Assembly: GCF_051045985.1 (NCBI RefSeq)
Contig: NZ_CP157350.1
Span: forward strand, 1,364,001-1,428,000
Source of the DNA: Scardovia wiggsiae
Lineage (GTDB): Bacteria; Actinomycetota; Actinomycetes; Actinomycetales; Bifidobacteriaceae
Length of the DNA: 64,000 nucleotides
Direction of reading: 5' to 3'
The notes under the pieces are model-generated. The model ran no database searches and was not told the DNA's origin. It saw only the letters and a program-made list of their open reading frames with translations. How positions within the stretch are numbered: position 1 is the stretch's first letter; every line of letters begins with the position of its first letter. A program made the translations under genes and the position numbers. Of this stretch, positions 8,601 to 16,150 are shown in pieces.

Positions 8601-10626
8601 TCTCTGCCGCACTGACCATGATGTCGCAGATGAACGCCCTGGATGTCCCGTCTACATCATCCCTGTAGAAGAAAGATGATGTAGCGCCGGTCTGCCGGGC
8701 CTCCTGCGGATCTATAATATTGACTACTGTTGCGCACTCGCTGGGCAGGTCGCTCAGGGTATCGGCATTAAAGATCACTGACAGCCCGAGATCATTGCCC
8801 GCATGCATCCACTTTGCCAGGGCCGGGGACCGTGATGCCAGATCACGGTCAGTGCAGAAAACAACATAATATGTCCCGGGGAAAACAGTATCCTGGCTGC
8901 TCCTGGTATGTGCGGAACGCTCATCATAAAGCTTCTGGAGGAAGCGGTCGACCCGTATCATATCTTCAGGCTCGCAGGCGAGGAAACGCATATCCCTGTC
9001 GTCGGAAAATGTGTGGGGCAGGCGCCTGGCAAAATCCCATTCCCCTGAATCCTCCTTATCGCCAATCAGTATAATCTTGACATCGTCATAAGAATACAGC
9101 CCGCTGAGCTGGATCATAAGGCCTCGCAGCACAGGCCATATCAGGTTCCTGGTGCCGACGAAACCCACTGTACGGTCTTTTTTCAGATCAAGGGCAATGG
9201 GGACATCTGAAACCGCAGGACGGTTTTTACGCATTTCAGACACCCTGTCGGAAAGGATATCACTGTCCAGCGTGAATTTGTTTTCCGGATATTTGATTTC
9301 GGCCTTCAGCTCCTCGCTGCCGATCCCGAGCCTTAATTCCATAAAATCACTGTGCGCCGAGCTCCGGTTCATCAGTTCCGGAGACCTGCTGTAAGCGCGC
9401 TGCATAACAGTTTCAGGAAGGACACGGTTGCTGCGGAGTATAGCTGCCTGCAGCCCGCTCTCCCGGCGGAGTTCCGCCTCAACACGGTTCAAGTAGTCCG
9501 TAAACCGGTTGATACGTTTTTCTTCAGCTTTCTTTCTGCGGTGCCTATCGTAAAAATTGCTGATAACAGGCCACACGATCATGCCTATGACCATAGCGCC
9601 CGCCATTGCAATAGTTGGCAGCACATTCATGATATTCTCCCCCGACCTCAGACGGGATATTGATGCAACTGCCATAAAGACTGATGCCAGGCCCATCATA
9701 AAAGAAGGCCCTATCTGCATGATCGCGGGGCTGATTTTTTCCCCTTCTTTTGTGGGCGGCGCGTCCAGTTTGAAAACACGTTTATGGATATTCTGCATCA
9801 GGCGGGGTGCCGGGAAGAAATTGCTGCCATCGTTATCTTCCTCATCTATATCCGTATCATCATCCTGCGGCTGGGGGCTGGATGCGTAGATATCCTTGTG
9901 AGGCAAAGGCCGCAGGGACATTGTCCTCTCGCTGGCTTCCAGGCCGGAAGGCTGGTTGATGGTGATGAACCTGTCCCCTATCCCTATTTTCAGGTCTGCC
10001 AGTGAAATAACATCGCCAACATTCAGCTTGTAGGCTACCTGCGTTGAAACAGGTACCCCGTTGATATACAGCGGATCGCCTCCCGCACGCAGCTGGAGCA
10101 TGAAATGCCTCTCCCGGAGCTGCAGGGTAAAACTGTCTGATGACACCAGCGGATGGGAATACTGCATATCGCTGTCCGGCGAAGAACCGAACCTGACAGC
10201 CTGATCGGAAGTAAAAGCAACTTTCTGATAATGCCGCATCCCTCTTGTAGACCGGCGGATATAAATACGTGAAGGCTGAGGGAGGGCAGGCTGCTGGCCG
10301 GAACCCGACGAAAAGCCGGCCGGAGCATCACCTGCTGTGTATATAGCGGTATATACAGCGCGTTTGGACGGGTCTATGGCAAACTGATGCTCCGAAGCCT
10401 TATCCTGCTCAGCATGGCCAGCTGCAGGATTGCTGTCCAGCTGCCTGAGCTCATACCCTTTTTCTGCGGTTAGCACGGCACCGGTACGGGCGCCATGCAT
10501 TTTGGCGACCATATGCCTGGTCCCGGCCATAGAATATATCGGAAGCAGGGCGCTTGTCCCAAGCATAAATTTATTTGTCGTTTCCCCGCCGGAATCATAT
10601 ACCGAGATCAATAATGCAGAATCCAT
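5668..10626 (-). CDS. essC: EssC-type FHA/FtsK-SpoIIIE ATPase of type VII secretion
   Basis: 1652 residues, the motor of the system. Order: an N-terminal segment that may be a degenerate FHA domain (1-90); an FHA domain (about 120-225: VRFGSSPDSD, LYINGVPV); two membrane helices (about 300-355); then three FtsK-like ATPase domains. D1 has an intact Walker A (GTTGSGKSE, about residue 760) and Walker B (LFIVADEFAEL). D2 (about 1112) has GQTSYGTES, lacking the P-loop Lys, and D3 (about 1408) is also degenerate (ITGNDAEAL), so only D1 should hydrolyse ATP. FHA-TM-TM-ATPase is the Firmicutes EssC/YukBA layout, not the split EccCa/EccCb of mycobacteria. esaB overlaps its end; an EsxA gene lies upstream. 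EssA and EssB are absent from the window. Confidence 0.92.
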   Translation of the reverse strand: MDSALLISVYDSGGETTNKFMLGTSALLPIYSMAGTRHMVAKMHGARTGAVLTAEKGYELRQLDSNPAAGHAEQDKASEHQFAIDPSKRAVYTAIYTAGDAPAGFSSGSGQQPALPQPSRIYIRRSTRGMRHYQKVAFTSDQAVRFGSSPDSDMQYSHPLVSSDSFTLQLRERHFMLQLRAGGDPLYINGVPVSTQVAYKLNVGDVISLADLKIGIGDRFITINQPSGLEASERTMSLRPLPHKDIYASSPQPQDDDTDIDEEDNDGSNFFPAPRLMQNIHKRVFKLDAPPTKEGEKISPAIMQIGPSFMMGLASVFMAVASISRLRSGENIMNVLPTIAMAGAMVIGMIVWPVISNFYDRHRRKKAEEKRINRFTDYLNRVEAELRRESGLQAAILRSNRVLPETVMQRAYSRSPELMNRSSAHSDFMELRLGIGSEELKAEIKYPENKFTLDSDILSDRVSEMRKNRPAVSDVPIALDLKKDRTVGFVGTRNLIWPVLRGLMIQLSGLYSYDDVKIILIGDKEDSGEWDFARRLPHTFSDDRDMRFLACEPEDMIRVDRFLQKLYDERSAHTRSSQDTVFPGTYYVVFCTDRDLASRSPALAKWMHAGNDLGLSVIFNADTLSDLPSECATVVNIIDPQEARQTGATSSFFYRDDVDGTSRAFICDIMVSAAESEKYASALSGVRMRQVGTKDVGLPTSLSYMDMQKVGNVGDLNVAERWRMHDASRTLATRIGTGAHGQPFILDLHEDSHGPHGLIAGTTGSGKSEFIITYILSMALDYAPDEAAFVLIDYKGGGLAGAFANGRFVLPHLSGTITNLDGSAINRSLSAIQSELQKRQRLFNIAREATGEPTMDIYKYLSYYRQGVVKDPMPHLFIVADEFAELKQQEPDFMDELISAARIGRSLGVHLILATQKPSGVVNDQIWSNSRFKVSLKVADGPDSKEMIRRPDAAELKNPGRFYLLVGFNDYFAQGQSAYTGTRYTPHQEFEEHHDDMVTLIGNTAEALASLKPQTSGEASRLTELDAVLEQICETADDMDIHAEQLWLDPLPDQITVDDFRSQYQGAISETSAKEADTNTCVAKIGIIDDPSRQNQHLLAVDFGKADNLVIYGQTSYGTESIVSTVFDSLIRDYSAEDVNIYGMDMGDGGLTAFNQAPQVGGVTVIDDREQVTSLMHFISRKIAHRRRVLNTFGERYDDYVFEYRKQKNAPSGQPDTSSSEVPREPMPRVIVALTNIAAFNEAYPQFTDMLTDIAHEGPRYGIHFIVTSANFNQVGWRLRALFGMSLVTAFNNVDEYGSVFGSMSGVTPPQHYLRGLLLEGDEKHEYQAADAGTGREIRERCQELASDNNDDLQTEAVPIPRLPQFVTPDMFVGDAVGQERDIPLGYDKQQVYPFTVDGRKSPSFIITGNDAEALGYCATALSATFALISKDIARGSLVIDPSHMVKGVPEDAENFHLASDITDIDMRVQQVISGKISPATVIFTDLLSTFAKLPAETKNNLMGYIERDEYRDTTNFVFVLERWRLENVYEPWMKAIRANPQGVWVGEGIKTQSIFPNTHMPPEMNQAQAQTDGWVFYRGGRYGIRLIHQDAEGGTDTGTGTAAGVSIADIIPGRDTASVSAGAGNTASVGAAAPMHTGNGEPADMSTGEEQ

Positions 10627-10716
10627 GTATGCAGCCTGTCTAAAACAATCTGTTATTACTTAATTACTTACTAATTTAGGTCAAGTATTGATGAAGCACT
10701 GAAATATTATACATAC

Positions 10717-10766
10717 GAAAAGGGCAAGACCAATCCGGCAACACCTGCCGTATCAGACCTTGCCCT
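10717..10766 (-). terminator. Rho-independent terminator after the WXG100 gene
   Basis: On the minus strand AGGGCAAG pairs with CTTGCCCT around an inner CGGCA/TGCCG stem, followed by TTTTCG. It lies 42 bases beyond the WXG100 stop, before essC. It could make esxA a separately abundant transcript with partial read-through into essC. Confidence 0.75.
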
Positions 10767-10807
10767 AAAGCCAAGCGACTATAGATTATTAGAATCAGAA
10801 AGGCTGA

Positions 10808-11101
10808 TTACGCGCGGAACCCGGTCGCAACATTCTGATCCGAGGTCTCAAGAGTCTGAGCCGCTGCATCCAGGCTCTGAGCAATTTCATTGATCAGATC
10901 CTCTGCCTTGACGAAGCCAGGACGAAGCTCTGAAAAACGCTGTGCATACGCCTGCGAGGCCTGGCCTTCCCATTCGCCCTGCAGTGTATTGAGCAATGTG
11001 TCCATCTTGGAAATAACTTCCTGGACCGTATTTGCCTGAGTGCGGTACTCGCCTGCACGAGAACGCATCTGATCCGGAGTAATCCTAATCTGTCCTGCCA
11101 T
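10808..11101 (-). CDS. esxA: WXG100 family protein (EsxA-like)
   Basis: 97 residues, all helical, starting MAGQIRITPDQMRSRAGEY, with the WEG form of the WXG turn near residue 44 (LQGEWEGQASQAYAQRF) and a C-terminal helix ending NVATGFRA. This is the size and pattern of EsxA, the small dimer exported by type VII systems and needed for their activity. The ATG at 11101 is chosen over a longer frame because AGGAAGG lies upstream and the helix pattern starts there. It lies directly upstream of essC on the same strand, with a terminator between them. Confidence 0.9.
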   Translation of the reverse strand: MAGQIRITPDQMRSRAGEYRTQANTVQEVISKMDTLLNTLQGEWEGQASQAYAQRFSELRPGFVKAEDLINEIAQSLDAAAQTLETSDQNVATGFRA

Positions 11102-11419
11102 ATTAACGGAATCCTTCCTGTAAGATTGCGCCCCGTTAAGAGCACAATACCTTATTATTTTACGAAGATGGCACAAACTGCAACTATAAATGATACAAAC
11201 TGTACCCGCTTCACGTATTATTTTAGCCGCTATGGGCGATATTGTCACCCCCATACACGGTATGCCGGGCGTTTCGCGGCACAAAAATCCACTCGACTGC
11301 CTCCACATACAGGTGTGTATCTGCGGCTTTCACAGCGTCACCCCTCCCACGCCAAGTACGGCGATACCGTTAGTATTCAAGTGGACACTGCCACGCGGCA
11401 GGACCGGAAAGGGGGCTGT
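11102..11419. other. Divergent promoter region
   Basis: 318 bases between esxA (minus) and the plus-strand membrane-protein operon. The repeat ACAAACTG occurs twice about 25 bases apart near 11172-11206. An open frame runs through from 11126, but it lacks a binding site and has no protein-like composition before 11420. No clear -35/-10 pair was identified. Confidence 0.4.
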
Positions 11420-11554
11420 ATGGATGATACTGCATATGCGCAGCAGGCGCAGGCGGCGATCACTGATATTGACAGGAGAATAAGCAGGTATTCCGCCGAA
11501 CTTTCACAGGTACGGCAAAAAATCAAAGAGCTTGAGGAAGACCACAACAATTAA
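11420..11554 (+). CDS. 44-residue coiled-coil protein
   Basis: Starts at the ATG at 11420 after AAAGGGGG and ends nine bases before the first six-module-family gene. The product is one amphipathic helix (ITDIDRRISRYSAELSQVRQ followed by KIKELEEDHNN), with no signal peptide or membrane segment. It looks like the first gene of the plus-strand operon opposite the secretion genes. Its coiled coil recalls the small helical proteins of the minus-strand cluster, so it may be an adaptor. Function unknown. Confidence 0.65.
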   Translation: MDDTAYAQQAQAAITDIDRRISRYSAELSQVRQKIKELEEDHNN

Positions 11555-11563
11555 AGTACCATA

Positions 11564-12799
11564 ATGAGCCAAATTTATACTGACGACCTGAACTATTTTA
11601 TTGTCCCTGTTGATAATTCATTTGAGGGGTTCCAAAGGCAACTGAACGCTTCAATTCCTGTTGGATTAAAAGTTTTTGTATACTCAGGTTTAGGGATTTT
11701 ACCAGTTTTAGGGTTGACGCTTATACTTCATTCAAGCTCTCCCTCTATGGGTTGGATAAGTTGTATCTTCTTTTTAATAAGCATATTGGCAATAGGATTA
11801 ACTCGGCTGCAAAGAAAAAAATCATACACTTCGAATAAGCTGGCCCAGCAGCCTTTATCTATATTCCTCTTTGATACAGGGTTTGTGCTAAGTAATGACT
11901 ATCTAACTTATTCCGATATTCCGGCTACTGAACACGAAAAAATACTCTCTAGAATGTATTCACAAACAATACCTTATAACAACCTTTATTCCATCCATCG
12001 ATCAAAAAATGATTTTTATTTTCTTGAAACGAAGAGTACAGGGTATACTATCAAAAAATCTAGCTGCTCCCCTAACACGCTGCAATTCCTAAACACCCTC
12101 AAATACTCTCTACTGCAAACAGCAATAAATACAATAGAAAACAGACAGCCGGCAACAAATATCAATCGTTTACATACCTTATCGGGTACAAAGAGCCCTC
12201 TTCGCCAGGATAACCATATATCGAAAAACGCACAGGAGTTTGCTGATGATATCAACTATTTTCTTATTCCGCTGGATACCTCAGCCAATGGATTTTATAA
12301 GTTATCTACTGGTTTCCTTCCAAAATGGCTAAAGCCCATTCTGTGGGCATGCATACCTGCATTATTGGTTATTGCTGTCGTCTATGTTTTACAAAAAAAT
12401 TATAATCTCAGTTTGCTGTTTTTTGTGTTATTCCTCATACCGTGCTTTGCTCCATGGTATTATAGGCGAAAATTAAAAGAACTTTATAACTCCAGTAAAC
12501 TCTTACAGGTGAAACGCTATATTTTCCTTTTTGAGTCAGGTTTCAGTGTAACTAATCTTTATTTGGCATACTCCGACATCCCACCGGCACACCGCGAAAC
12601 CGAGCTGAATATGATATACACACATACCGTCCCGTATGAGAACTTATACACAATCGGCGAGTCAAAAGAGAAATATTATCTTTTTATATCAATCAACAGC
12701 GGCTATGCTGTCAAAAAATCAGACTGTTCCCCTAACGCATTGGAATTTCTGCGCAATCTGAAAACTGCAGTGGGCTCAAGGAAGAAACGAAAGAAATGA
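11564..12799 (+). CDS. Two-module membrane protein, paralogue 1 of 3 (YcxB-like)
   Basis: 411 residues made of two copies of one module (about 1-200 and 225-405). Each module: an N-terminal strand DDxNYFxxPxDxSxxGF; two closely spaced membrane helices; a strand set LFDTGFVLSNDYLTYSDIP; a PYNNLYSI strand; and a closing KKSSCSPNTLQFLNTLK helix. Paired helices followed by a PH-like beta domain recall YcxB-family proteins; that match is by pattern only. A basic end (SRKKRKK) closes the protein. The next gene starts within its stop (ATGA). The DNA is visibly more AT-rich than paralogues 2 and 3. It stands opposite the type VII genes, which suggests an envelope role in that system. Confidence 0.75.
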   Translation: MSQIYTDDLNYFIVPVDNSFEGFQRQLNASIPVGLKVFVYSGLGILPVLGLTLILHSSSPSMGWISCIFFLISILAIGLTRLQRKKSYTSNKLAQQPLSIFLFDTGFVLSNDYLTYSDIPATEHEKILSRMYSQTIPYNNLYSIHRSKNDFYFLETKSTGYTIKKSSCSPNTLQFLNTLKYSLLQTAINTIENRQPATNINRLHTLSGTKSPLRQDNHISKNAQEFADDINYFLIPLDTSANGFYKLSTGFLPKWLKPILWACIPALLVIAVVYVLQKNYNLSLLFFVLFLIPCFAPWYYRRKLKELYNSSKLLQVKRYIFLFESGFSVTNLYLAYSDIPPAHRETELNMIYTHTVPYENLYTIGESKEKYYLFISINSGYAVKKSDCSPNALEFLRNLKTAVGSRKKRKK

Positions 12800-14107
12800 A
12801 CACCAGTTTTACCGACGATTCCACCTATTTCATTGTCCCCGTAGACTACTCATACGAAGGGTTCCAGAGGCGAGCATCCAATATAACTCCGCGGAGAATC
12901 GGGATTTACAGATACCTGTTCCTGGCCTCCTTGCCACTCGTCGGTATATTCCTTATAGTATGCACAAACTTTCACCTTGCCGGCTGGACGGTCCTGTCCG
13001 CGTCCCTGATACTGATACTTATAGCAGGATTGCTCAGAGTACGGGAAAATAAGCCTGGTAACCATCATATTGAGCTTCCAAATCCGGTATACTTATTTTT
13101 ATTTGATTCAGGATTTATAATTACAGACGATTATTCAAGTTATTCCAGTATCCCTGCAGACAGGAAGGACAGCATACTGGAAAAATTATATCTGCAAAGG
13201 ATCCCCTACAGCGATCTCTGCTCCATTAAGGAATCAGAAAAAGATTTTTACCTTCTTATAATGGAGCGGGGCGGTTTAACAGTCAGAAAGGAAGATTGTT
13301 CGCCTGGCGCCCTTCATTTCCTAAGCTCACTTAAAGATAATATCCCCGAACCAACACCCCAGCCTGCGGAGAATGGCCAGCAGGACTGCACGCAGACCCG
13401 GCATATACGTGGGTCATCTCTGGGAACAGCCTGCGATGGCTGGCAGGAAGATAAGCCTTCGGACATCAGATTTATCGATGATACGAATTATTTCCTTGTC
13501 CCGATAGATACTTCCGCTAAGGGATTTTACAAAATGAGGAGCATTGCTATCCCATTATGGATAAAAATATTGGTATATACATGCATACCGGTATCACTGT
13601 TCTTAGCAATTATATGCACTTTGGATAGAGAAGAACACGAACTAAGCCCAATCGCATGGATATCTTTACTGTTGTTATGCCTTTTGCCGATTCTCTACCG
13701 GATAAAGACAAACAAAATCTATAACTCAAGTAAGATCCTGCAAAAGAAATGCGCGATGCTTCTTTTTGATTCAGGATACACCATACTCAATGTCTACCTG
13801 GAATACTCTGGTATCCCGGCAGTGCAGCGTAACAAGAAACTCAATTCTTTGTACACGCACAAACTGCCCTACACAACTTTACATGGTATCCGCGAATTAA
13901 AGGATTACTATTATCTTTTCACAGCAGGCAACAACGGATACGTTATCAGAAAATCAGACTGTTCCCCTAACGCCCAGGCCTTCCTGCGCAACCTGAAAAC
14001 CGCAGTAAATTCAAGGAAGAAACGAAAGAAATGAACACCAGTTTTATCGACGATTCCACCTATTTCATTGTCCCCGTAGATTGCTCATACGAAGGGTTCC
14101 AGAGACG
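12776..14107 (+). repeat. 97-base direct repeat flanking paralogue 2
   Basis: Positions 12776-12872 and 14011-14107 match at 93 of 97 positions by eye. Each copy spans the end of one paralogue, the ribosome binding site and start codon, and the first 25 codons of the next. Recombination between the copies would remove or add exactly one gene unit of 1235 bases. Confidence 0.85.
12796..14034 (+). CDS. Two-module membrane protein, paralogue 2 of 3
   Basis: 412 residues, same two-module layout as its neighbours: DDSTYFIVPVD at residue 6 and DDTNYFLVPIDTSAKGFYK near 223, each followed by two membrane helices, an LFDSG strand and a C-terminal DCSPxAxxFLxxLK helix. It overlaps both neighbours by ATGA. 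The first 75 or so coding bases, with the upstream AAGGAAG site, are nearly identical to those of paralogue 3, marking a recent duplication. The linker between modules (PEPTPQPAENGQQDCTQTRH) is polar and unlike that of the others. Function unknown. Confidence 0.75.
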   Translation: MNTSFTDDSTYFIVPVDYSYEGFQRRASNITPRRIGIYRYLFLASLPLVGIFLIVCTNFHLAGWTVLSASLILILIAGLLRVRENKPGNHHIELPNPVYLFLFDSGFIITDDYSSYSSIPADRKDSILEKLYLQRIPYSDLCSIKESEKDFYLLIMERGGLTVRKEDCSPGALHFLSSLKDNIPEPTPQPAENGQQDCTQTRHIRGSSLGTACDGWQEDKPSDIRFIDDTNYFLVPIDTSAKGFYKMRSIAIPLWIKILVYTCIPVSLFLAIICTLDREEHELSPIAWISLLLLCLLPILYRIKTNKIYNSSKILQKKCAMLLFDSGYTILNVYLEYSGIPAVQRNKKLNSLYTHKLPYTTLHGIRELKDYYYLFTAGNNGYVIRKSDCSPNAQAFLRNLKTAVNSRKKRKK

Positions 14108-15269
14108 GCCAGCCTACACAGCTTCGGTTAAAACCAGAGTGATTTTCTGCCTGCTTTTAGCCTTGCTTCCGATTACCGGTACGATATTTATAGTGTATTC
14201 GGGCTTTCAGTTTACCGGATGGATGCTGTGGATTATTTTTCTGACAATAATATCTGTAGTGGGTTTGACCTGTAACCGGCAGAAGAATTCTCATGCTTCT
14301 ATCAGTCCTTATTTTCTAAATAAGTCATTTTCCGTTTTCCTGTTCGATTCAGGATTCATAATAAACGATGACTACCTGACTTATTCTGATATACCTGTAT
14401 CTGACCGGGACAAGATACTCAGCAAATTATACTCACAGATAACACCTTACGGTGCCCTCAGCTCCGTCAGTGAGTCAGATAAGGATTTCTATTTCTTTAT
14501 GCTGCAATATGGCGGTTTAACAATCAAAAAAGAGGACTGCTCATCTAATGCCCTGCATTTCCTGAGCACACTCAAAAATAATACCTCTAAATCGAAAAAC
14601 AGATTTGCTGAGGATAACCGCCAGACAGCTAATGCACAGGATCCGCCGTTAAAAAGCAGCTCTCCTCAGACGGGCAGCGAAAACAGCATCCCAAAAACAG
14701 ATATTCCGGATATCGGCTTAGTTGACGATACCAACTATTTCCTTATCCCTATAGACACATCAGCTGAAGGCTTCTGCAGATCAGTAAGCACGGCTATCCC
14801 GATGTGGTGGAAAATAGCTGTAGGCTTATATGTACCGGTATCGTTAATTCTCGCTGTATTCTGCACTGTGGAAAAAGAATATGAACTATGCATATTCCTT
14901 TGGATTATTCTTTCGGTATTGATCCTGCTCGTGCTGGGGTATCGACCAATACTAAAGTTATTGCATAATTCCAACGAGCTTTTACAAAAGAAACATTCAA
15001 TATTCTTATTCGATTCAGGATACACGGTATCAGGCATCTACCTGGCATACTCTGACATCCCGGCAGGACAGCGTAACAAGAAACTCAATTCTTTATATAC
15101 ACACAAACTGCCCTACACAACCTTATATGGTCTCCATGAATCAAAAGAGCATTACTATATTTCCGTTACCTACAATACGGCTTATGCCATCAGAAAAGCT
15201 GACTGCTCGCCCAACGCACTGGAATTTCTGGACAATCTGAAAACTGCAGTGAATTCACAAAAACGTTAG
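14031..15269 (+). CDS. Two-module membrane protein, paralogue 3 of 3
   Basis: 412 residues with two modules: DDSTYFIVPVDCSYEGFQRR at the start and DDTNYFLIPIDTSAEGFCR near 235. Each has two membrane helices and the LFDSGF/SDIP/PYxxL/DCSxNAL signature. It ends with SQKR, shorter than the SRKKRKK ends of the other two. It overlaps paralogue 2 by four bases. The second module is very close to that of paralogue 2 around YTHKLPYTTLYGL, whereas the first modules differ in their helices: conserved soluble faces and fast-changing membrane parts. Function unknown. Confidence 0.75.
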   Translation: MNTSFIDDSTYFIVPVDCSYEGFQRRPAYTASVKTRVIFCLLLALLPITGTIFIVYSGFQFTGWMLWIIFLTIISVVGLTCNRQKNSHASISPYFLNKSFSVFLFDSGFIINDDYLTYSDIPVSDRDKILSKLYSQITPYGALSSVSESDKDFYFFMLQYGGLTIKKEDCSSNALHFLSTLKNNTSKSKNRFAEDNRQTANAQDPPLKSSSPQTGSENSIPKTDIPDIGLVDDTNYFLIPIDTSAEGFCRSVSTAIPMWWKIAVGLYVPVSLILAVFCTVEKEYELCIFLWIILSVLILLVLGYRPILKLLHNSNELLQKKHSIFLFDSGYTVSGIYLAYSDIPAGQRNKKLNSLYTHKLPYTTLYGLHESKEHYYISVTYNTAYAIRKADCSPNALEFLDNLKTAVNSQKR

Positions 15270-15320
15270 CAAACCTTTATATAATCTGGTTCCTCAAGCA
15301 AGAAAGTAAGGGGAACACTT

Positions 15321-15842
15321 ATGGAAGTGTTTAACAGGCAGGTAACTATTGAGCTTCCTGAAGGCTATGAACCGTGGGATATTAAAGAGCCTGGAGCTGG
15401 GGAAGATTCAGGTCCCCTGATATCTCTGCTGTCGAATAGCAGCGATCCTGATGCAGCAAGCCTGCCTGTTTCCTCACCAGGCCTGAGCTTCAGGAGCATC
15501 CGCAATAAAAATACCAGAATAATCGGAGTGGAAACTCCTGAGGACTGGCACTCGGAAAAGCTGGAAGAAAGGCTCAATATGTATTCCGCGCTTCTTGCCC
15601 GCAGCCTTCCTCTTTTTGAAAACTACGACATGACCTATAAACAGCTCAATAAAAACGGTGCGTATATTGGACAGATACGCTATGCATTCGCCACACCTGA
15701 ACAGGACTGGTATTCAAGCCTTCTTATATTCCCTGTCAACGGTAAGGAAGCACTGATCAATATGGTATGTACAGCCGAAGATGCAGATCAGGCAATGGTT
15801 GATTTCCTGAGCATATCGAATTCGATCACTGTGTGCGGATGA
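15321..15842 (+). CDS. LpqN/DcrB-like protein of T7SS locus
   Basis: 173 residues, no signal peptide, AAGGGGAAC before the ATG. It begins EVFNRQVTIELPEGYEPWDI and ends with the helix AMVDFLSISNSITVCG. The EGW/EGY start, central YIGQIRYAF strand and C-terminal FLSISNSI helix parallel the protein at 873-1337. These small Mog1/LpqN-like domains are frequent next to actinobacterial type VII genes. It is the last gene of the plus-strand operon (51 bases after paralogue 3) and is followed by a large inverted repeat. Function unknown. Confidence 0.65.
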   Translation: MEVFNRQVTIELPEGYEPWDIKEPGAGEDSGPLISLLSNSSDPDAASLPVSSPGLSFRSIRNKNTRIIGVETPEDWHSEKLEERLNMYSALLARSLPLFENYDMTYKQLNKNGAYIGQIRYAFATPEQDWYSSLLIFPVNGKEALINMVCTAEDADQAMVDFLSISNSITVCG

Positions 15843-15855
15843 ACGGCTGCGGACC

Positions 15856-15943
15856 TGCTGGTGGTAAAACACGCAGATACAAAATTCATTCCGGCTGTTT
15901 TCCACAATTTCTGTTTTTGTATCTGCGTGTTTTACCACCAGCA
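15856..15943. repeat. Perfect 29-base inverted repeat
   Basis: Left arm 15856-15884 and right arm 15915-15943 are exact reverse complements with a 30-base loop. The arms read TGCTGGTGGTAAAACACGCA outward-in. It starts 14 bases after the LpqN-like stop. A transcript would fold into a very stable hairpin, but no T tract follows on either strand, so it is not a standard terminator. It marks the boundary between the accessory locus and tgt. Confidence 0.85.
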
Positions 15944-16150
15944 TCTGAGCAGACACGGCCGGATACTATAAAAACGCACACAGGCCTGGTACCGGCAGCC
16001 ATAAAATAGAGGGGTTTGTGCACAATAGTCAGGAAGCATAAAACCTGAGGCCTGCAGAAGACCGGGGCCGGAACCGGATCAGCCCTGAGCTGCTCAACAG
16101 CAGGAGCAGACAGCCGCAGGGCACTTAACAACAGATAACAGAAACACAGC

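Noticed and set aside
7501..8679. 392-codon plus-strand open frame inside essC
   Set aside because: Antisense to conserved ATPase motifs; no binding site and no recognisable protein pattern.
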